Assembly: GCA_014529385.2 (NCBI GenBank)
Contig: CM043969.1
Coordinates: 29,716,946-29,780,945, forward strand
From: Adiantum capillus-veneris
Lineage: Eukaryota > Streptophyta > Polypodiopsida > Polypodiales > Pteridaceae
Length of the DNA: 64,000 nucleotides
Direction: 5' to 3'
Shown here: positions 11,610 through 23,262 of the stretch, piece after piece
How the letters are laid out: each line of letters opens with the position of its first letter
Numbering within the stretch: the stretch's first letter is position 1
The notes under the pieces: model-generated
Databases searched by the model: none
Told to the model about the DNA's origin: nothing
The model's input: the letters and a program-made list of their open reading frames with translations, nothing else
Position numbers and translations under genes: made by a program

Positions 11610-13210
11610 TTGTTCTTCGTAGAAATGATACCTCGATGGTTGGAAAACATGGTATCATTGATGACCATAGCTCAAGTGGATTCACAAATACCACTTCTTA
11701 TTACAATCGAATTAATCGAGCAATCGACTATATATCAATTACTAGCTGGTAGGCTATACAAAAGAAATCGAGATGAAATATTGCCTTTATGCATTAATCC
11801 TGAAGAGAAAAACCAGTACTTAAGTCAAGCATATATTACCATAGTAGGACTCCCCTTTTCGAAAGACCAAACTATGCAAAGAATCTTGAGACTTTGAGTA
11901 TTTTTGCCTAATATGAGGAGTGATGTTCGATTTTTTTGTAAAGGATTGTCCTCAATGTCAAAAACAAACACCCATACCTCATGTAACATTGTTTCAAATG
12001 TCGCCTGTTCCTAAGTGGAGTAACTATCTGGCTACTTACTTATCAAGGCGAACATTTCCTGAGGATATGAGTAAATGCCGTCAAAGAGTAATTGAAACTG
12101 AAGCAAGAGACTATGCTCTTATTGAAAACAAATTGTATCGAAGAGGTAAGGATCAACATTTGCGTCTTTGTGAAAATGAAGACGAGTATATTCCGATTAT
12201 AGAACAAACACATGTTGGATTAGCTGGAGGTCATTTTTCTAGTGAGACAACCGCAAGAGCAATCTTAATGGCAGGCATATGGTGGCCAACACTTTTTGCA
12301 GATGCCAAAGAATATGTTCGAAGACGTGATGCTTGTCAACGAGCAAAAATGCCAACACGTGTAGATAGCATGTCCTTAAGACCAATGATGAGGACTAGAG
12401 ATTTCACAAAGTGGGGTATAGATTTTGTTGGGCCAATACAACCACCTACTTATTGAACCCAAGCTCAATATATCATTGTAGCTACGGACTATTTGACCAA
12501 GTGGGCCGAGGCTAAAGCAACTCAAAAGAATGATGCTAGAACCACTGCCACATTCTTATATGAGTATGCATTCACAAGATATGGACTGCCAATAGAAATT
12601 TTCAGTGATCAGGGAACTCATTTCCTCAATGAGGTAATCAAGTATTTGCTTAATGAGTTTATGGTCATCCATAACAAATCAGCTCCCTATCCCCCACAAG
12701 CAAACAGACAAGCTGAGCATACAACAAAATTCTTAGCTCGGTATTGACTAAAGTAGTTAGTTCAAGAAGGACAGACTGGGAAATGAATCTCCATGTAGCT
12801 CTATGAGCTTATCGAGTTTCATTCAAAATAGCTTCAAATGCTACACCCTTTAACCTTGTTTATGGTCTTGATGCCAGACTGCTAATAGAATTTCTATTGC
12901 CGATATTAAGGGTAGCTAAAAATCTTGAGTGGACTGGACATGAATTGTCAGAAAGACTAGAAGATTTAGAAAAGCTAGATGAGCAAAGGCTAACTGTCGT
13001 AGCTCACATCTATGCACAAAAACGGAAACAAAAACAGTTTTTTGATTCCCATCTAATAACAAAAATCTTCAAGAAAGTGGACTTAGTTTTAGTCTATTCC
13101 CTTAAGAAACACATTCCCAAGCTTAAGAAAAAGGGAAACGGATCGTTTATCATTTAAGATGTATCTCCAAGTGGAGTAGTAAAGTTATCCACCCTAGATG
13201 GTGAACCAAG
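11610..13210 (+). pseudogene. Integrase with two tandem HHCC-type zinc fingers
   Basis: The first finger-like unit is decayed: it ends CPQCQK at about 11,949 after LAGRLYKRNRDEI and related blocks. The second is well kept: HVGLAGGHF at about 12,211, then a CX2C-like end reading DACQRAK, with its first Cys lost. The catalytic core shows D at 12,421 (GIDFVGP), D at 12,607 (SDQGTHF) and E at 12,715 (QAEHTT), with 35 residues between the last two, the D,D35E spacing. The C-terminal region (12,897-13,157) contains a GPF-like box (KGNGSFII). The protein would insert the cDNA into the genome. Stops at 12,454 and 12,745 break it. Confidence 0.85.
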
Positions 13211-14484
13211 CTAATTGGATGCTGTTTAAAGAAATACAAGTTACCGCTAACCAATGAATTGCTAGAAAGAATGCATGCAACCAAGCAAAGGAGGATTAAA
13301 CGACAGCAGGTTACTGAAGCCCAAAAGGAAGCTCGGCTTCGGGTACTCAAATGGAAAGCTGCTCTCAAGAATCAACAGATACCGATTCTTTTCAACACTC
13401 TGGAAATAGATGACTGACAATGGGAATTGCCTAAAGATGCAGTGTCAACACATGATGAATGGTTAGACGGAATGGACCTGCACATCAAAGTACAACTCAA
13501 CAATCATAGCATAAATGCTTTGGTCGACACAGGAGCTAGAGTAAATGCAGTCAGTTGTTCCACATTTCCATGTACAAGAAAGCAACAAGTCAAGCATTGA
13601 CAATAGGAATATCGACAATAAAAGGATGTAACAAGAACCCAACAGCAACATTGGGAGTAGTCAACTTGAATGTGATAGTACATGGATATTCATGTCCTCA
13701 TCAGTTTGTATGCGCACCAAATGAACACATGAATGAAACGACGATTCTTGGAATTCCCTGGATGCGGACATACAAGGCAATACCAGATTGGGATACAAAT
13801 CAGCTCAAGCTATCACCTAAAGGCGGGCAACTCATTGTTCCAATTGCACTAAGCAAGGAGGAATGGGAGGGGAGTAATCAACAGAGAAAACCATGAAGCA
13901 ATCAATCTTCTCCATCCTCTCGATAAGAAAATGCTACAAGTAGCATGCAAGGAGTCATGCAAATTCGACTATCAAAAGCACAGCTTAAGGACAAGCCGAT
14001 TCAAATCTGGGTGCCCAAAACATCACCGACAAAACCAAAGAAGGTTCCAAGGGTTAAAACATAGAGACGAGCTTCTCCGACCAAGGAACCTAAATTGAAA
14101 TGGATTTGGCAAAAAAAAGAGCACTTATCTTCTCCACAAACCGTAAAACCAATCAAGCAATGGAGAGTTAAGTCTCAGAAGACTCCACCACACCATTCCA
14201 CACCAAGCACACTAACCTACCAATGGTGAGAAAAAGCTCGACAACAGTTAAAAGTGCTACCAACAGCTCAGGCAATCAGCGTGCTGAAGCATCTTGATGG
14301 TACAATCAAACAAAGAGCACACAAGCTACAAGATTTTCTCTTTGAAAGACAACATAAAAAAGTCTCGACATCAGAAACCCTTGAGTTAATTACTCAAGAC
14401 TTAGCTATTGCACATCATATTGGTTTGAACTGCATTGATCTTCAAAGCATAGTAGAGCCAACCACGGCTATGCATAAGACATGA
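13210..14484 (+). pseudogene. Second retropepsin domain and basic tail, downstream of integrase
   Basis: After the integrase C-terminus comes a basic helical stretch (LLERMHATKQRRIKRQQ), then a retropepsin-like domain: LHIKVQLNNHSINALVDTGA with catalytic Asp at 13,526, and after a frameshift near 13,555 the distal part TILGIPWMRTYKAIPDWD (13,741-13,797). Both halves of a retropepsin are present in the right order. A Lys/Pro-rich tail and a helical piece at 14,254-14,484 follow. A protease after integrase is unusual for Ty3/gypsy, where it normally precedes RT. It might instead be part of a second ORF. Confidence 0.7.
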
Positions 14485-15578
14485 TTGTCCAACCCATGCA
14501 CACAGTCCTCCCGGAGTACGCCATCTAGGAGGGGTGGAAGGGCATTAAGTAATTAAGGGCAATGTTTGAAGAGGGAGGAAAAAGTTCGATATGAACGTGT
14601 GATTTTTTGCAAAATTACCTAATAATATTCTGATAATTCATCATCAAGGGAAAATTCACTGATAATATCTTCGCGATGAGTGTAAATAGTGTATATACTA
14701 TCAGAAAATCATTAAAAAATAGTCATTTTTTGTTATTTTTTATCATTTTTCTCAATAACGAGACTTAAAAATGGAGAAATCCAACAAAAAACAATGAAGC
14801 TGTGTTTTTCATTGGATTTTCTTAATTATTGGATTTTCAATTTGCTTTTTTAGCGCATTTTGTTATTTTCTTTGATTTTTAAAATAAATAAGTAAAAAAT
14901 TAATAATAAATAGCAAAGGAGCTCAGATGGAAAAATGGAAGACACGGTGATGATCAGAAAGACAAGGCAGACAAGCACAAAAATTTTCAATGGAATCTGA
15001 AGATGGAAGCGGGAAGCCTAAATTAGGTGACCATACCGGCCTGTCAGCTCAACCAAATCGGATGAGATTTGAACTGTAGCATGTCCTAACATAATAGAAC
15101 TTTTCTATATCACCAATTGCCCATTCGGTAGGGGTTGAGGGGTCCCCATTAGAAAAGCTAGGTTTTTGGCACATGCCAAAATTTGGTTCTGACTCCATAG
15201 ACAGCTTGCTTACAAGGTTTATACACAATATATATGATTGCTTTTGTGAAATCAATCAAGCAAAGCCCTCGAAAAGCAAAAAATGACTCGAAGGCTACAA
15301 AGCATTAAATTCAACATACGACGTCAAACTGACTCCAAATGAGCCAAAATTGGATGAGTTGCTTCACAACTATGTTGCGGACAAGTCCAAAGCCTCAAAA
15401 GCGACTGGCCAACTCAACATGCAGTGTAGTTACAGAAATCAGAGACTTCAGAGTCGACAAAGCACAAAGTGGTACCGGCAAGACCAAACTTTACCAAATT
15501 CAATTTAGGACTTGTTTTAGGTGTATGGAATGTGTTTAGGTCAAAAAATTTAAGTTTTGCAAGAAAAAAATGAATGCT
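14485..15578 (+). other. Non-coding spacer of the giant gypsy element
   Basis: Strongly AT-rich between about 14,600 and 14,930. A purine run at 14,567-14,583 (GAAGAGGGAGGAAAAAG) looks like a polypurine tract and might prime a second plus-strand start inside the element. No coding frame is convincing. Confidence 0.4.
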
Positions 15579-16164
15579 GTAAATAATCACGATTATTTAC
15601 TTTTGCACTATTTTTTCTTGAAAATTGTATCATCACCTCACCTATCATTTGTACACACCTATTACATGTATGAACCAAAATGATCATATATAACTTGGAA
15701 ATTTCCAAAAACCGCAAGGAAGCCTTTGCAACCCAAATTCTGAGTTATAGACCACTTTTTTTGATCTAAATCACCTCATATTATATATAAGGTCTATACA
15801 ATGCCTAGAACCAACTTGTACAAAAAAATATTCATTTTGGTAGAAAAGTTAATAATCGCGATTATTTACTTTCATGCCAAAATGGGAGAATTTTACTATT
15901 TTGTCATCATACATCCAAAGTACATGATGTGCTACGCCCACTACCCAAGTTTGAACCAATTTGGAGCTCAAAATCTTAAATTTCCTTTATATCTATTGTT
16001 TCAGAGACCTAAAGCCAAAATCTGGTATCATTTTCATCCTATGCATCCAAATGAGCCCATATTTCAGTCAGAGTATGTTTTTGGTATATACTTCAAGCCT
16101 GTGATGCCAAGTTTGCAAAAAGTTGAAGTAAATTACTCAGATATAAATAATCACGATTATTTAC
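15579..16164. repeat. Palindrome-centred diverged tandem array, copy 2
   Basis: Three copies of the same palindrome as at 3,935-4,814 are found at 15,579-15,600, 15,848-15,869 and 16,143-16,164, spaced 269 and 295 bp. A decayed eighth copy lies at about 20,523-20,544 in the 3' LTR. This array directly precedes the accessory ORF at 16,353, as array 1 precedes gag. Confidence 0.8.
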
Positions 16165-16352
16165 TTTTGTTGCAATTTTTTGTGTGGACTTTATAATTTT
16201 TTTCCTTGCGTGTTTTTATGCATCTATGCTTGTTCAAAAATTGATTTGAAGCAAATTGGACCAAAATTGGTAGCATTTCAGACTAAAGGACATTTCAGAG
16301 AAAAATCTGTCAAACTTGCTAACTGTGACTCTCTATTCACGGAAAAGGAGCT

Positions 16353-19300
16353 ATGCAAGCAACAAAGAGGGCCAAGAAGAAGCTCAACCAAAAAGAAAAG
16401 TTGCAAGAGCTACCAGCATACCAACTGGACCCCGATTCAATCAAAACTGCCGAGGCAACTTATCTTTCAAAAGAACAGCTTGAAGAGCATCACACCACAA
16501 TATTCACTGGAAGATTCAAGAGCGAAGAGGGACATAAGGTAGAGCTGCAGCTTCTACCAAAAGAAGTGTATGATGTCGTTGCAAAGCTCAAGACCAAAGA
16601 AGCCAACCAAAGGTTAGGGCTCAGAGATTTCTATGAACAAGAGCCGTGTGGAGTGGACTTCCAGAAATCTTACGAGCTTTTGTTCACAATCAAAGAAGAT
16701 GGCACTGCACAGATTTTTGACCCCCAAGGTAATAAATTTGAAGTGGTAATTACCATGGAGATAGTGGCAGAAGCACTCAGACTGCCCACAGAAGGAATGA
16801 CAATGAGAGCAAGAGACAGGAAAACGGCTGGAACTTTCACTAAAGAAGCCGCCGCAGCCACCTTTGTAGACCTTATCCACAAACAGCTAGAGGAGTCCGC
16901 AAGGTTATACCATCAACATTTCCATTTCCTTGCTAAGAGGCCGCCAAGGTATACCACACCCAATCATGCGGTTGCCACCACCTTTATGCAAGTCCTCAAG
17001 TCAACAACCAGGCAACCGATTGACCACGCACAATATGTTTTGTCCACATTGAAAGGGACAAAGAAGGAAGGAAAGATCACATACCTGGGTGAACCAGAAG
17101 TTTTGACCAGGATTGCATACCATGCCATCGGCATGGCTGACAACCTACCATCTGCCCCAGATCAAAACACTTGGATAGTGTCAACTCATCCATCTCCTCG
17201 AGCTACAAGATCTACCAAGAGATCATACAAGTCAGATGAAGAGTCTGCTGAGAGCTCGCAGGAACGGTACAATAGTGAAAGATTGGATAATGAAGAAAGA
17301 AGAGCGTGCATTGAAGAAATGAAGAGAAAATCCGTGGCATCACACCGGGAGGAGCTTGTGCAAAAGCAAGTCCGGTTTGAAAGAGAGAAACACTCTTATC
17401 AATGCAGCCACCAAGCACAGGGAAAGGACCCAGAAAAGTGGGTGCCTATTGGGCTTAAGGGACCAAGAACCAAGCATCACACCAGGAAGCAAGCTGAAGA
17501 ACCCACGAAAGTACTGGAATGGATGTATCAAGAGGCAGAAGCTTTAAAGCTGAAAGAAGCACAAGAAGCAACAAGTAAAGCCACAGAGGCGGCAAAACAG
17601 CAAAAGAAAGCAGAGGAAGCTATTGCACAAGGAGAAGCACAACATGCTCAAGGTGATGTGTCTCTCCACATCTCTTCTCCTGTCTCTGAACACCAAGATC
17701 ACCCAACGCCGAGCCCATCACCATCACCGACAGTTAGAACCACACCAACTGAGCCAACAAAAGAAGCAGAACCTGAATAGGAAAAAGCAGCTGAATCTAC
17801 ACAAGAACCTGAACAGCAAGAAGCAATGGAATTAACACAACAAGCAGCTAGCTCTATCTACTCAAGAGCACCAAATAGAGAAAGAGCCAGAGACAGAAAA
17901 GGCAGCTAGTCCTGCACCAGAAGAGGACACCATAAAGTTTGAGCACACAAGAGAACAAGAGGCCGAGGAAACACCCTCTACCTCAACACAACTAGAGAAG
18001 GCCAGGGCACCACCCTCTACCTCGACGAAAAAAGATCAGCAGCCACAAGGGAAACAACAACAACTAGTCGTCATGACGCAGACAAAGGATACTCAAGAAT
18101 CTACACAAACATCAAGATAGTTACCACGAAATGAAGACTGGCAGCCAAATGACGAAGTCATCCTGCAAGTTAATGAATATGCTAAGCAAATGCAGGAGAT
18201 GACATAACGACTTCGCTCAGCAGTCGCTTGGCCATAGCACAAGGGCCAAAGAGTTAGAGATGGTGATTGACCGACTCCAAGGGGAGCTAGACGCCAGACA
18301 CAATGTCATCCCCAATCTACAGAGGCAAGTGCAGGAGTTGAGAGCGAAAGTTGAACAACATCAGCTTGCAAGAGATAAGCAACAAAAAGAAATGGAGGAA
18401 CTGGGTGAGTTGCTCACAAAACTGTCAGATGCATGCAAAGGAAAGGATGATCAGCTGACGAAAGTTACAAATGAACTTCTAACTACAACCCTATCAGTTC
18501 AAAAGATCCAGGTACAATTAGATGTAGCCAATGCTTCCCTACAGTACTCAGAACAAAGAATCAATGATCAGGCGATATTCTTGCGGTAAATACAAGAAAA
18601 TCCAGATGTCGCCCCAGACGTCTACAAGGCGTTATAAAAGAAAAATAAAGACCTTGAGCTGGAGCTGAAATTAGAGTAGTCTCAGCGCAGAGACCTGGCC
18701 TTGATGCGGGTCCAAAGAGAAGATGAGCTGCTGAAGGAAATATCTAAACTCAAAAGAGTCAACCAGCTATTAAGAGAGGGAAGGCCGAAAACGCAAGAAG
18801 AGGCAGGCACTTCATAGCAACCTTAAATAGAAATCCCCTCAATCTCATTCGTTAACATGGAGACACAGCCAGCAGTAGAGATAAGTGGTGAGGAGGAGTT
18901 TCAAGTACCAATTACCGAAGCAGACATAGTGCCAATGGTCTAGCTCTCAAAGGCTGAAGAAGATGCACTGTTGAAGGAAAAAATTACACAAGAGGTAGAT
19001 GAGAAGTGGAAGGCAGCAATGGATTGGGAGTTGAGAGTACTTCATTCCGTCAATGTCACACAACTCACTCCCAATCAGATAAATGCGCAATGGCACCAAC
19101 AATCCCTGCCCTATCCTCTGATTAAAGTGGAGTTGCTGCAAGTAAAAGAAAGGCTTTACATGGACATGAAAGTCGAGGGCACAGATCAAGACCACCCGAA
19201 GTGGAGTGAGCTGGCTGAACAAGAATCCAAGGTACTTGATTCTGTTCACAAGAGCACCTGTGGCCCTGCAAAATGATCCTACCTTCTGTACTGTACCAAG

Positions 19301-19957
19301 AGTAAGGACGTGGATAGCACATGAGGCACTACTAAAGAAGCGGCAAACTTGGCTGAATTACCCTAGATTGCTTGCTCCAAAAAAGGGACAGCCGACTGAA
19401 GAATACATGGTGAAAACCCTAAAGGGCGTCATGTCATTCTTTTAAAATCTACTAGATTTTTCATGTGCTATGTTATACAAAATTTGCCGAATGCTGCTCA
19501 CGTGCATCGAAGTGTTCAATGAGCCAGAGCAAGCAGGCACCCCTTGGATGTCATTCCTCGAGGGTAACAAAGGGTTGTGCTATGATCTCAGTGGCCAACC
19601 TTCCGAAAAAGTCCTCTATGGCTTCTACGCCAGGTGTATGTTTCTACCTTCTCACAATATGCTGGCGTTCAAGGAAGCGTTCTACACGGGATTCTTCATT
19701 TGGTGAACAAAAATATTTGGGTTAGTGATCAGCAACCTGACATCAAGGTTTGTAGGCTACTCAGCAGTGGAGATGAAGAACAAAGTCACCATGCAGTTTT
19801 TGCAAGTGTCCGATAAAGACCGAAAAATCAGATACCAAAAGGCACTGAATGCGCTTAAGACCGCCCCGCCCGCTGTCAACCCGAAGACTACTTCAACCCA
19901 TAAAGCTGTGTCAAGGGACGACACAGGCGAGGAGGGGGGAATGTTAGCAGCAAGCTA
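16353..19957 (+). pseudogene. Accessory ORF after pol, coiled-coil protein of the gypsy element
   Basis: A first open frame of 475 codons (16,353-17,780) is followed by pieces at 18,260-18,589, 18,971-19,276, 19,206-19,445 and 19,725-19,958. Together they look like one gene of roughly 1,200 codons broken by stops (the first is TAG at 17,778) and frameshifts. Residues 40-240 form a globular part, including FEVVITMEIVAEALRLPTEG, that loosely recalls the plant transposon protein domain of Athila-type elements. Then come Lys/Glu/Gln-rich and Pro/Ser/Thr-rich stretches and a clear coiled coil (18,260-18,589). I see no signal peptide or membrane segment, so although it sits where env would be, it does not look like an envelope. 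The last codons overlap the polypurine tract and enter the LTR. Confidence 0.65.
19929..19941 (+). other. Polypurine tract of the giant gypsy element
   Basis: The purine run GAGGAGGGGGGAA lies directly before TGTTAGCAGC, the start of the 3' LTR. It would prime plus-strand DNA synthesis. It overlaps the last codons of the accessory ORF. Confidence 0.8.
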
Positions 19958-20853
19958 ACACAGATACCACATATACCATTTTTCGGAGTTCTCATTGTAA
20001 AAACACTTATTATTTTGATAAATTGGAAATATTGTAACTCCTAATTTTTGGATAAACCTTGTAATTGATGAGCCGGGGCTACAAGCTTGTAGATTGTATC
20101 AACCTGTTATTACCCATCTTTGGTAGAACTCCCAGATAATTAGTTTTGACCACCAAAAACCTTAGCTAAGGTATAAAAGCCAATTTTTGTAAGTTATTTA
20201 AAAGTTTTGGATAATGAAATACACAGCGTGAGCTAACAACGCTCACTTCTTTCCTTCGCGTGCTTCCTACTCCCTCCCCGGTTGTCACATTGCAGGCGCG
20301 TTTGTTGCATTGCAACCGTAGGTAAGAGCTCTATGCATTGACATAAACACATCGCAGTAATTCGTAGCTTTTGGTGTTGCCAACCCGCGGCTTAATTTCA
20401 TCATAACTAGGATTTTACACTTCAAAATAAAAAACTAAGCATAGGCGGGGTATTTGGGCATCATTGCTAAGCATTTAGATGCATTCTGGGTCGAAAACGG
20501 CTAGGTAAAAAATCCACTGCTGTTAATTATCACGATTTTTGCACTTGACCATAAGCATATGTGCTTAGGTCTTATAAACATGTCCTAGAAGTTTCCTTAC
20601 TTTTGGATGTCATTTGATGCTGCAATGGATGTGATTTGTTTGCCGATGAAGCGATTGGCTTTTGGTGATTTCAGTCACTTGAGTGTAACTAGAGTTAGAT
20701 GCGAGTTGTTAGTTGTTTCCAGAGAGATTGCCACTCTCTTGTAGCCTCTATGCACTAGTCGAGTCAGCTTCATCTCATGGATTGACAATTTAATCATGGT
20801 TCTTGCTAATACTGCAATAAGATAGGATGGTGAGGTTAGACACCCGTCCCACA
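19942..20853 (+). repeat. 3' LTR of the giant gypsy element (912 bp)
   Basis: Begins TGTTAGCAGC after the polypurine tract and ends CCCACA, the same end as the 5' remnant. A TATA box (TATAAAAG) at 20,172-20,179 is a plausible promoter, so U3 is about 230 bp and transcription would start near 20,205. The last 121 bp match 3,070-3,237. A decayed palindrome unit lies at about 20,523-20,544. Confidence 0.75.
20172..20179 (+). promoter_or_regulatory. LTR TATA box
   Basis: TATAAAAG inside the 3' LTR, placed as expected between U3 and R. Confidence 0.6.
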
Positions 20854-21580
20854 CCTATTGTGGGAATCCCGTGTGGGATGAAGTTCCGAGCCGTCGACAA
20901 CATCCCATAAGCCTTTCCGTGAGAACGAGAGTCGCATAATCAAATTCCAATGAGCGTAGTTATTCCCGTTTAATTTGTCGTTGGCACTCGAGCAAGGGAG
21001 AGCCATATTGAAGCTTGCAAAATTGGTACTCGTACTGTCTCACACTCCGTAGTTGTGGCTGCACGTGTTCCCGAGCCGCTCTACAGATCCCTCAAAGCAA
21101 GGCTACCATTAGCATTTTAAAACGCTGTAAGACATTCATGATGAAGCCGTCCTGGACATGGGGGGAATTTGTTGGACATAGCGTTTTAACATGCTATCAC
21201 CAAGTGTGGGTCGAGGTGCTTATAGACCAACGGAGTTTTAAAACGCCCGCAAGAGCTAAGGGGGCAAAACCAGCAGAGGGTCACAAAAGGGAGGGGGGGG
21301 GGGGGGGGGGGGAGGGGGAGCGGGTGGGGGTGTTTTGAAATGTTGAGGCGGTATGGCACTCAATCGAGACTGCGTTTCAAAAGGCAACAGTGGACCATGG
21401 TGCACATAACAGTTTTGCTTGAAAGCATTTTGAAACGCTCATTGCTCACGCTTAGAGTTGGTAGCCGCTTAAGTTGGTGAAAATGCTAGCATTTTGCAAT
21501 GTTGCTGGCACATCTCCAACCGCCAACCGCCAATTCTCTTCTCCGGGTTGCTCCTCCACGCCAAGGGCTTCAAGCCGTAA
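20854..21580 (-). mobile_element. Internal leader of the minus-strand copia element
   Basis: Lies between the end of the inserted gypsy element and the copia primer site. No pol motif is seen. It holds a G-run of about 20 at 21,293-21,312 and six or seven related words of the form AGC-ATTTTAAAA-CGCT between 21,110 and 21,500. A short open frame with a CT-repeat start is a repeat translation. The element may be non-autonomous. Confidence 0.45.
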
Positions 21581-21592
21581 GCTCTGATACCA
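21581..21592 (-). other. Copia primer binding site (initiator tRNA-Met)
   Basis: On the minus strand TGGTATCAGAGC directly follows the LTR end CTTTGACA. This 12-mer is the standard plant copia primer site, complementary to initiator tRNA-Met. Confidence 0.85.
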
Positions 21593-21638
21593 TGTCAAAG
21601 TCGATGATGTGAAAGCGTAGAGACCGGGGGGGGCCGGG

Positions 21639-21719
<81 letters not shown>

Positions 21720-21909
21720 TCCTGAACCAATTAACCTCGGCAATGAATAACTGAATGTGTATACAATGGAGGCAAGGGGTTACTTATATAGCAATCCCAG
21801 TAAATTGCCCTACCCAAGACTTTGACCAATAAGTAAAATAAATACCTAAAGCCAAACTAAATAATGGGATCACATTGGGTAGTTCACTTGAGATGCCGAA
21901 ACCTTAACA
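21593..21909 (-). mobile_element. 5' LTR of the minus-strand copia element
   Basis: On the minus strand it runs from TGTTAAGG (21,909) to TTGACA (21,593), 317 bp including an expanded (CT)n tract of about 77 bp (21,641-21,717). A TATA box (CTATATAAG) is at 21,792-21,784. The promoter, CT-rich leader and primer site are in the expected order. Its first 120 bp match 2,690-2,807. The gypsy element lies between the two LTR copies. Confidence 0.8.
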
Positions 21910-22144
21910 CTATCTCACTTTCTTAGTCATGTCTTCAGTGTGTTCACACTAGTATCTACCCAACTGCTCCCAAATGCGTATTAAATTTGCATTTGGGCCA
22001 TATATGGTCATGGTGATTGCATACTCATTCTTGCTTGTATACCATACTTTCATACAGTTCGGCATACACATACGCAATGGGCACATGTACATGGTGGAAG
22101 TATTTATACATGTCTCACATATTGGTTGTGTGTTAACATGTTAT

Positions 22145-22257
<113 letters not shown>

Positions 22258-22859
22258 ATTTTGCTATTGGCATAAGATAGCTATGATACACATAGTTCAA
22301 CTCTCAAGATCAAGAACTAAATTGTTCAAAAGATCACATCTACATTTAGATGATATTCTATGAACAAGTCTTACTCTTAGTATATACTTAGTTTGGTGGT
22401 TACCATGGCTTGAGAAGAAATTTTGTTATTATTTCACTTGGTGAAACTTAGAAAATTTGACTAGTTTGTTACATTAGTAATCCATTCATTCGTTGTGGCA
22501 TGTACATTTGCATGCTCGATAGTACTCATCATTAAGATTTCTCGACCATTGAAATGTACCATATCAAGTTCTATCTCCTACTCAACCTACATTGTAATCC
22601 CAAGAAACAACTTGCACAGCTCCACTAAACATGTCTTACAATCTGCCCCTTCCCAGATTTCAATCATCAACATGTTCTCTTGACCTTGTTAGCTTATATC
22701 ATATGGTATGGTAAGTATATGCTTATGATAATGATCCAATTCTGAGAAAGACAACTCTTTTCATGACATGGGGACACAAAGCCAAGCACCTTAGTATTTG
22801 CTTCTTTTATGACTTCAATTTTGTGAATGTGCATACATACAAGTAGCATTGAACACTTG

Positions 22860-22902
<43 letters not shown>

Positions 22903-23262
22903 AATTTATGTAGGGTAAAACCCCCAACTTAAAGCCACCTAAGCCGCGAGGCACTTCGTGAGCTTTGCACTTCACCAAATTAGAAGCTTAGGGGCGCATT
23001 CGAAAGCTGAACAATGTCGCTATCTCCAAACAAAATATAGTGACGGACCAATCTCGATAGAGGACATACGATGCTCGGGACAATCCGCAATGTAACAAAA
23101 TGAGGCATGAATGAGAAGCACGTCAAGGGGGAGTAGTGCGCCAAAGTAGCCACCAAGGCTCGAACTCAAATCCAACGGTTGCAAGACTCTAAAGATTTGC
23201 GCAAACCAACTGACCGGTGGCTTTTTAGTGTCCCACCATTGGAGAAGAGGATTATTAACGTT

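Larger units (their letters stand above)
3070..20853 (+). mobile_element. Giant Ty3/gypsy element, Athila/Tat-like, degenerate
   Basis: About 17.8 kb, all plus strand. Order: 5' LTR remnant, tRNA-Asp-like primer site, palindromic repeat array, gag, protease, RT, RNase H, two HHCC fingers, integrase, second retropepsin, second palindromic array, accessory ORF, polypurine tract, 3' LTR. The unit is inferred from a shared 3' LTR segment (3,070-3,237 and 20,733-20,853), a primer site just inside the left copy, a polypurine tract just before the right LTR, and the palindromic motif found in both non-coding arrays. The tRNA-Asp-type primer site and the extra ORF after pol are known traits of the Athila/Tat clade. 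Stops and frameshifts are in every coding block. The left LTR lacks its first ~750 bp, so no target-site duplication can be read. Confidence 0.75.

Noticed and set aside
3000-20853. Endogenous pararetrovirus
   Set aside because: The block has LTRs, polypurine tract, HHCC and D,D35E integrase, which pararetroviruses lack.
21452-21730. Open frame starting with a Leu-Ser repeat on the minus strand
   Set aside because: Mostly the translation of a (CT)n tract in the copia LTR; the rest is leader sequence without Gag motifs.
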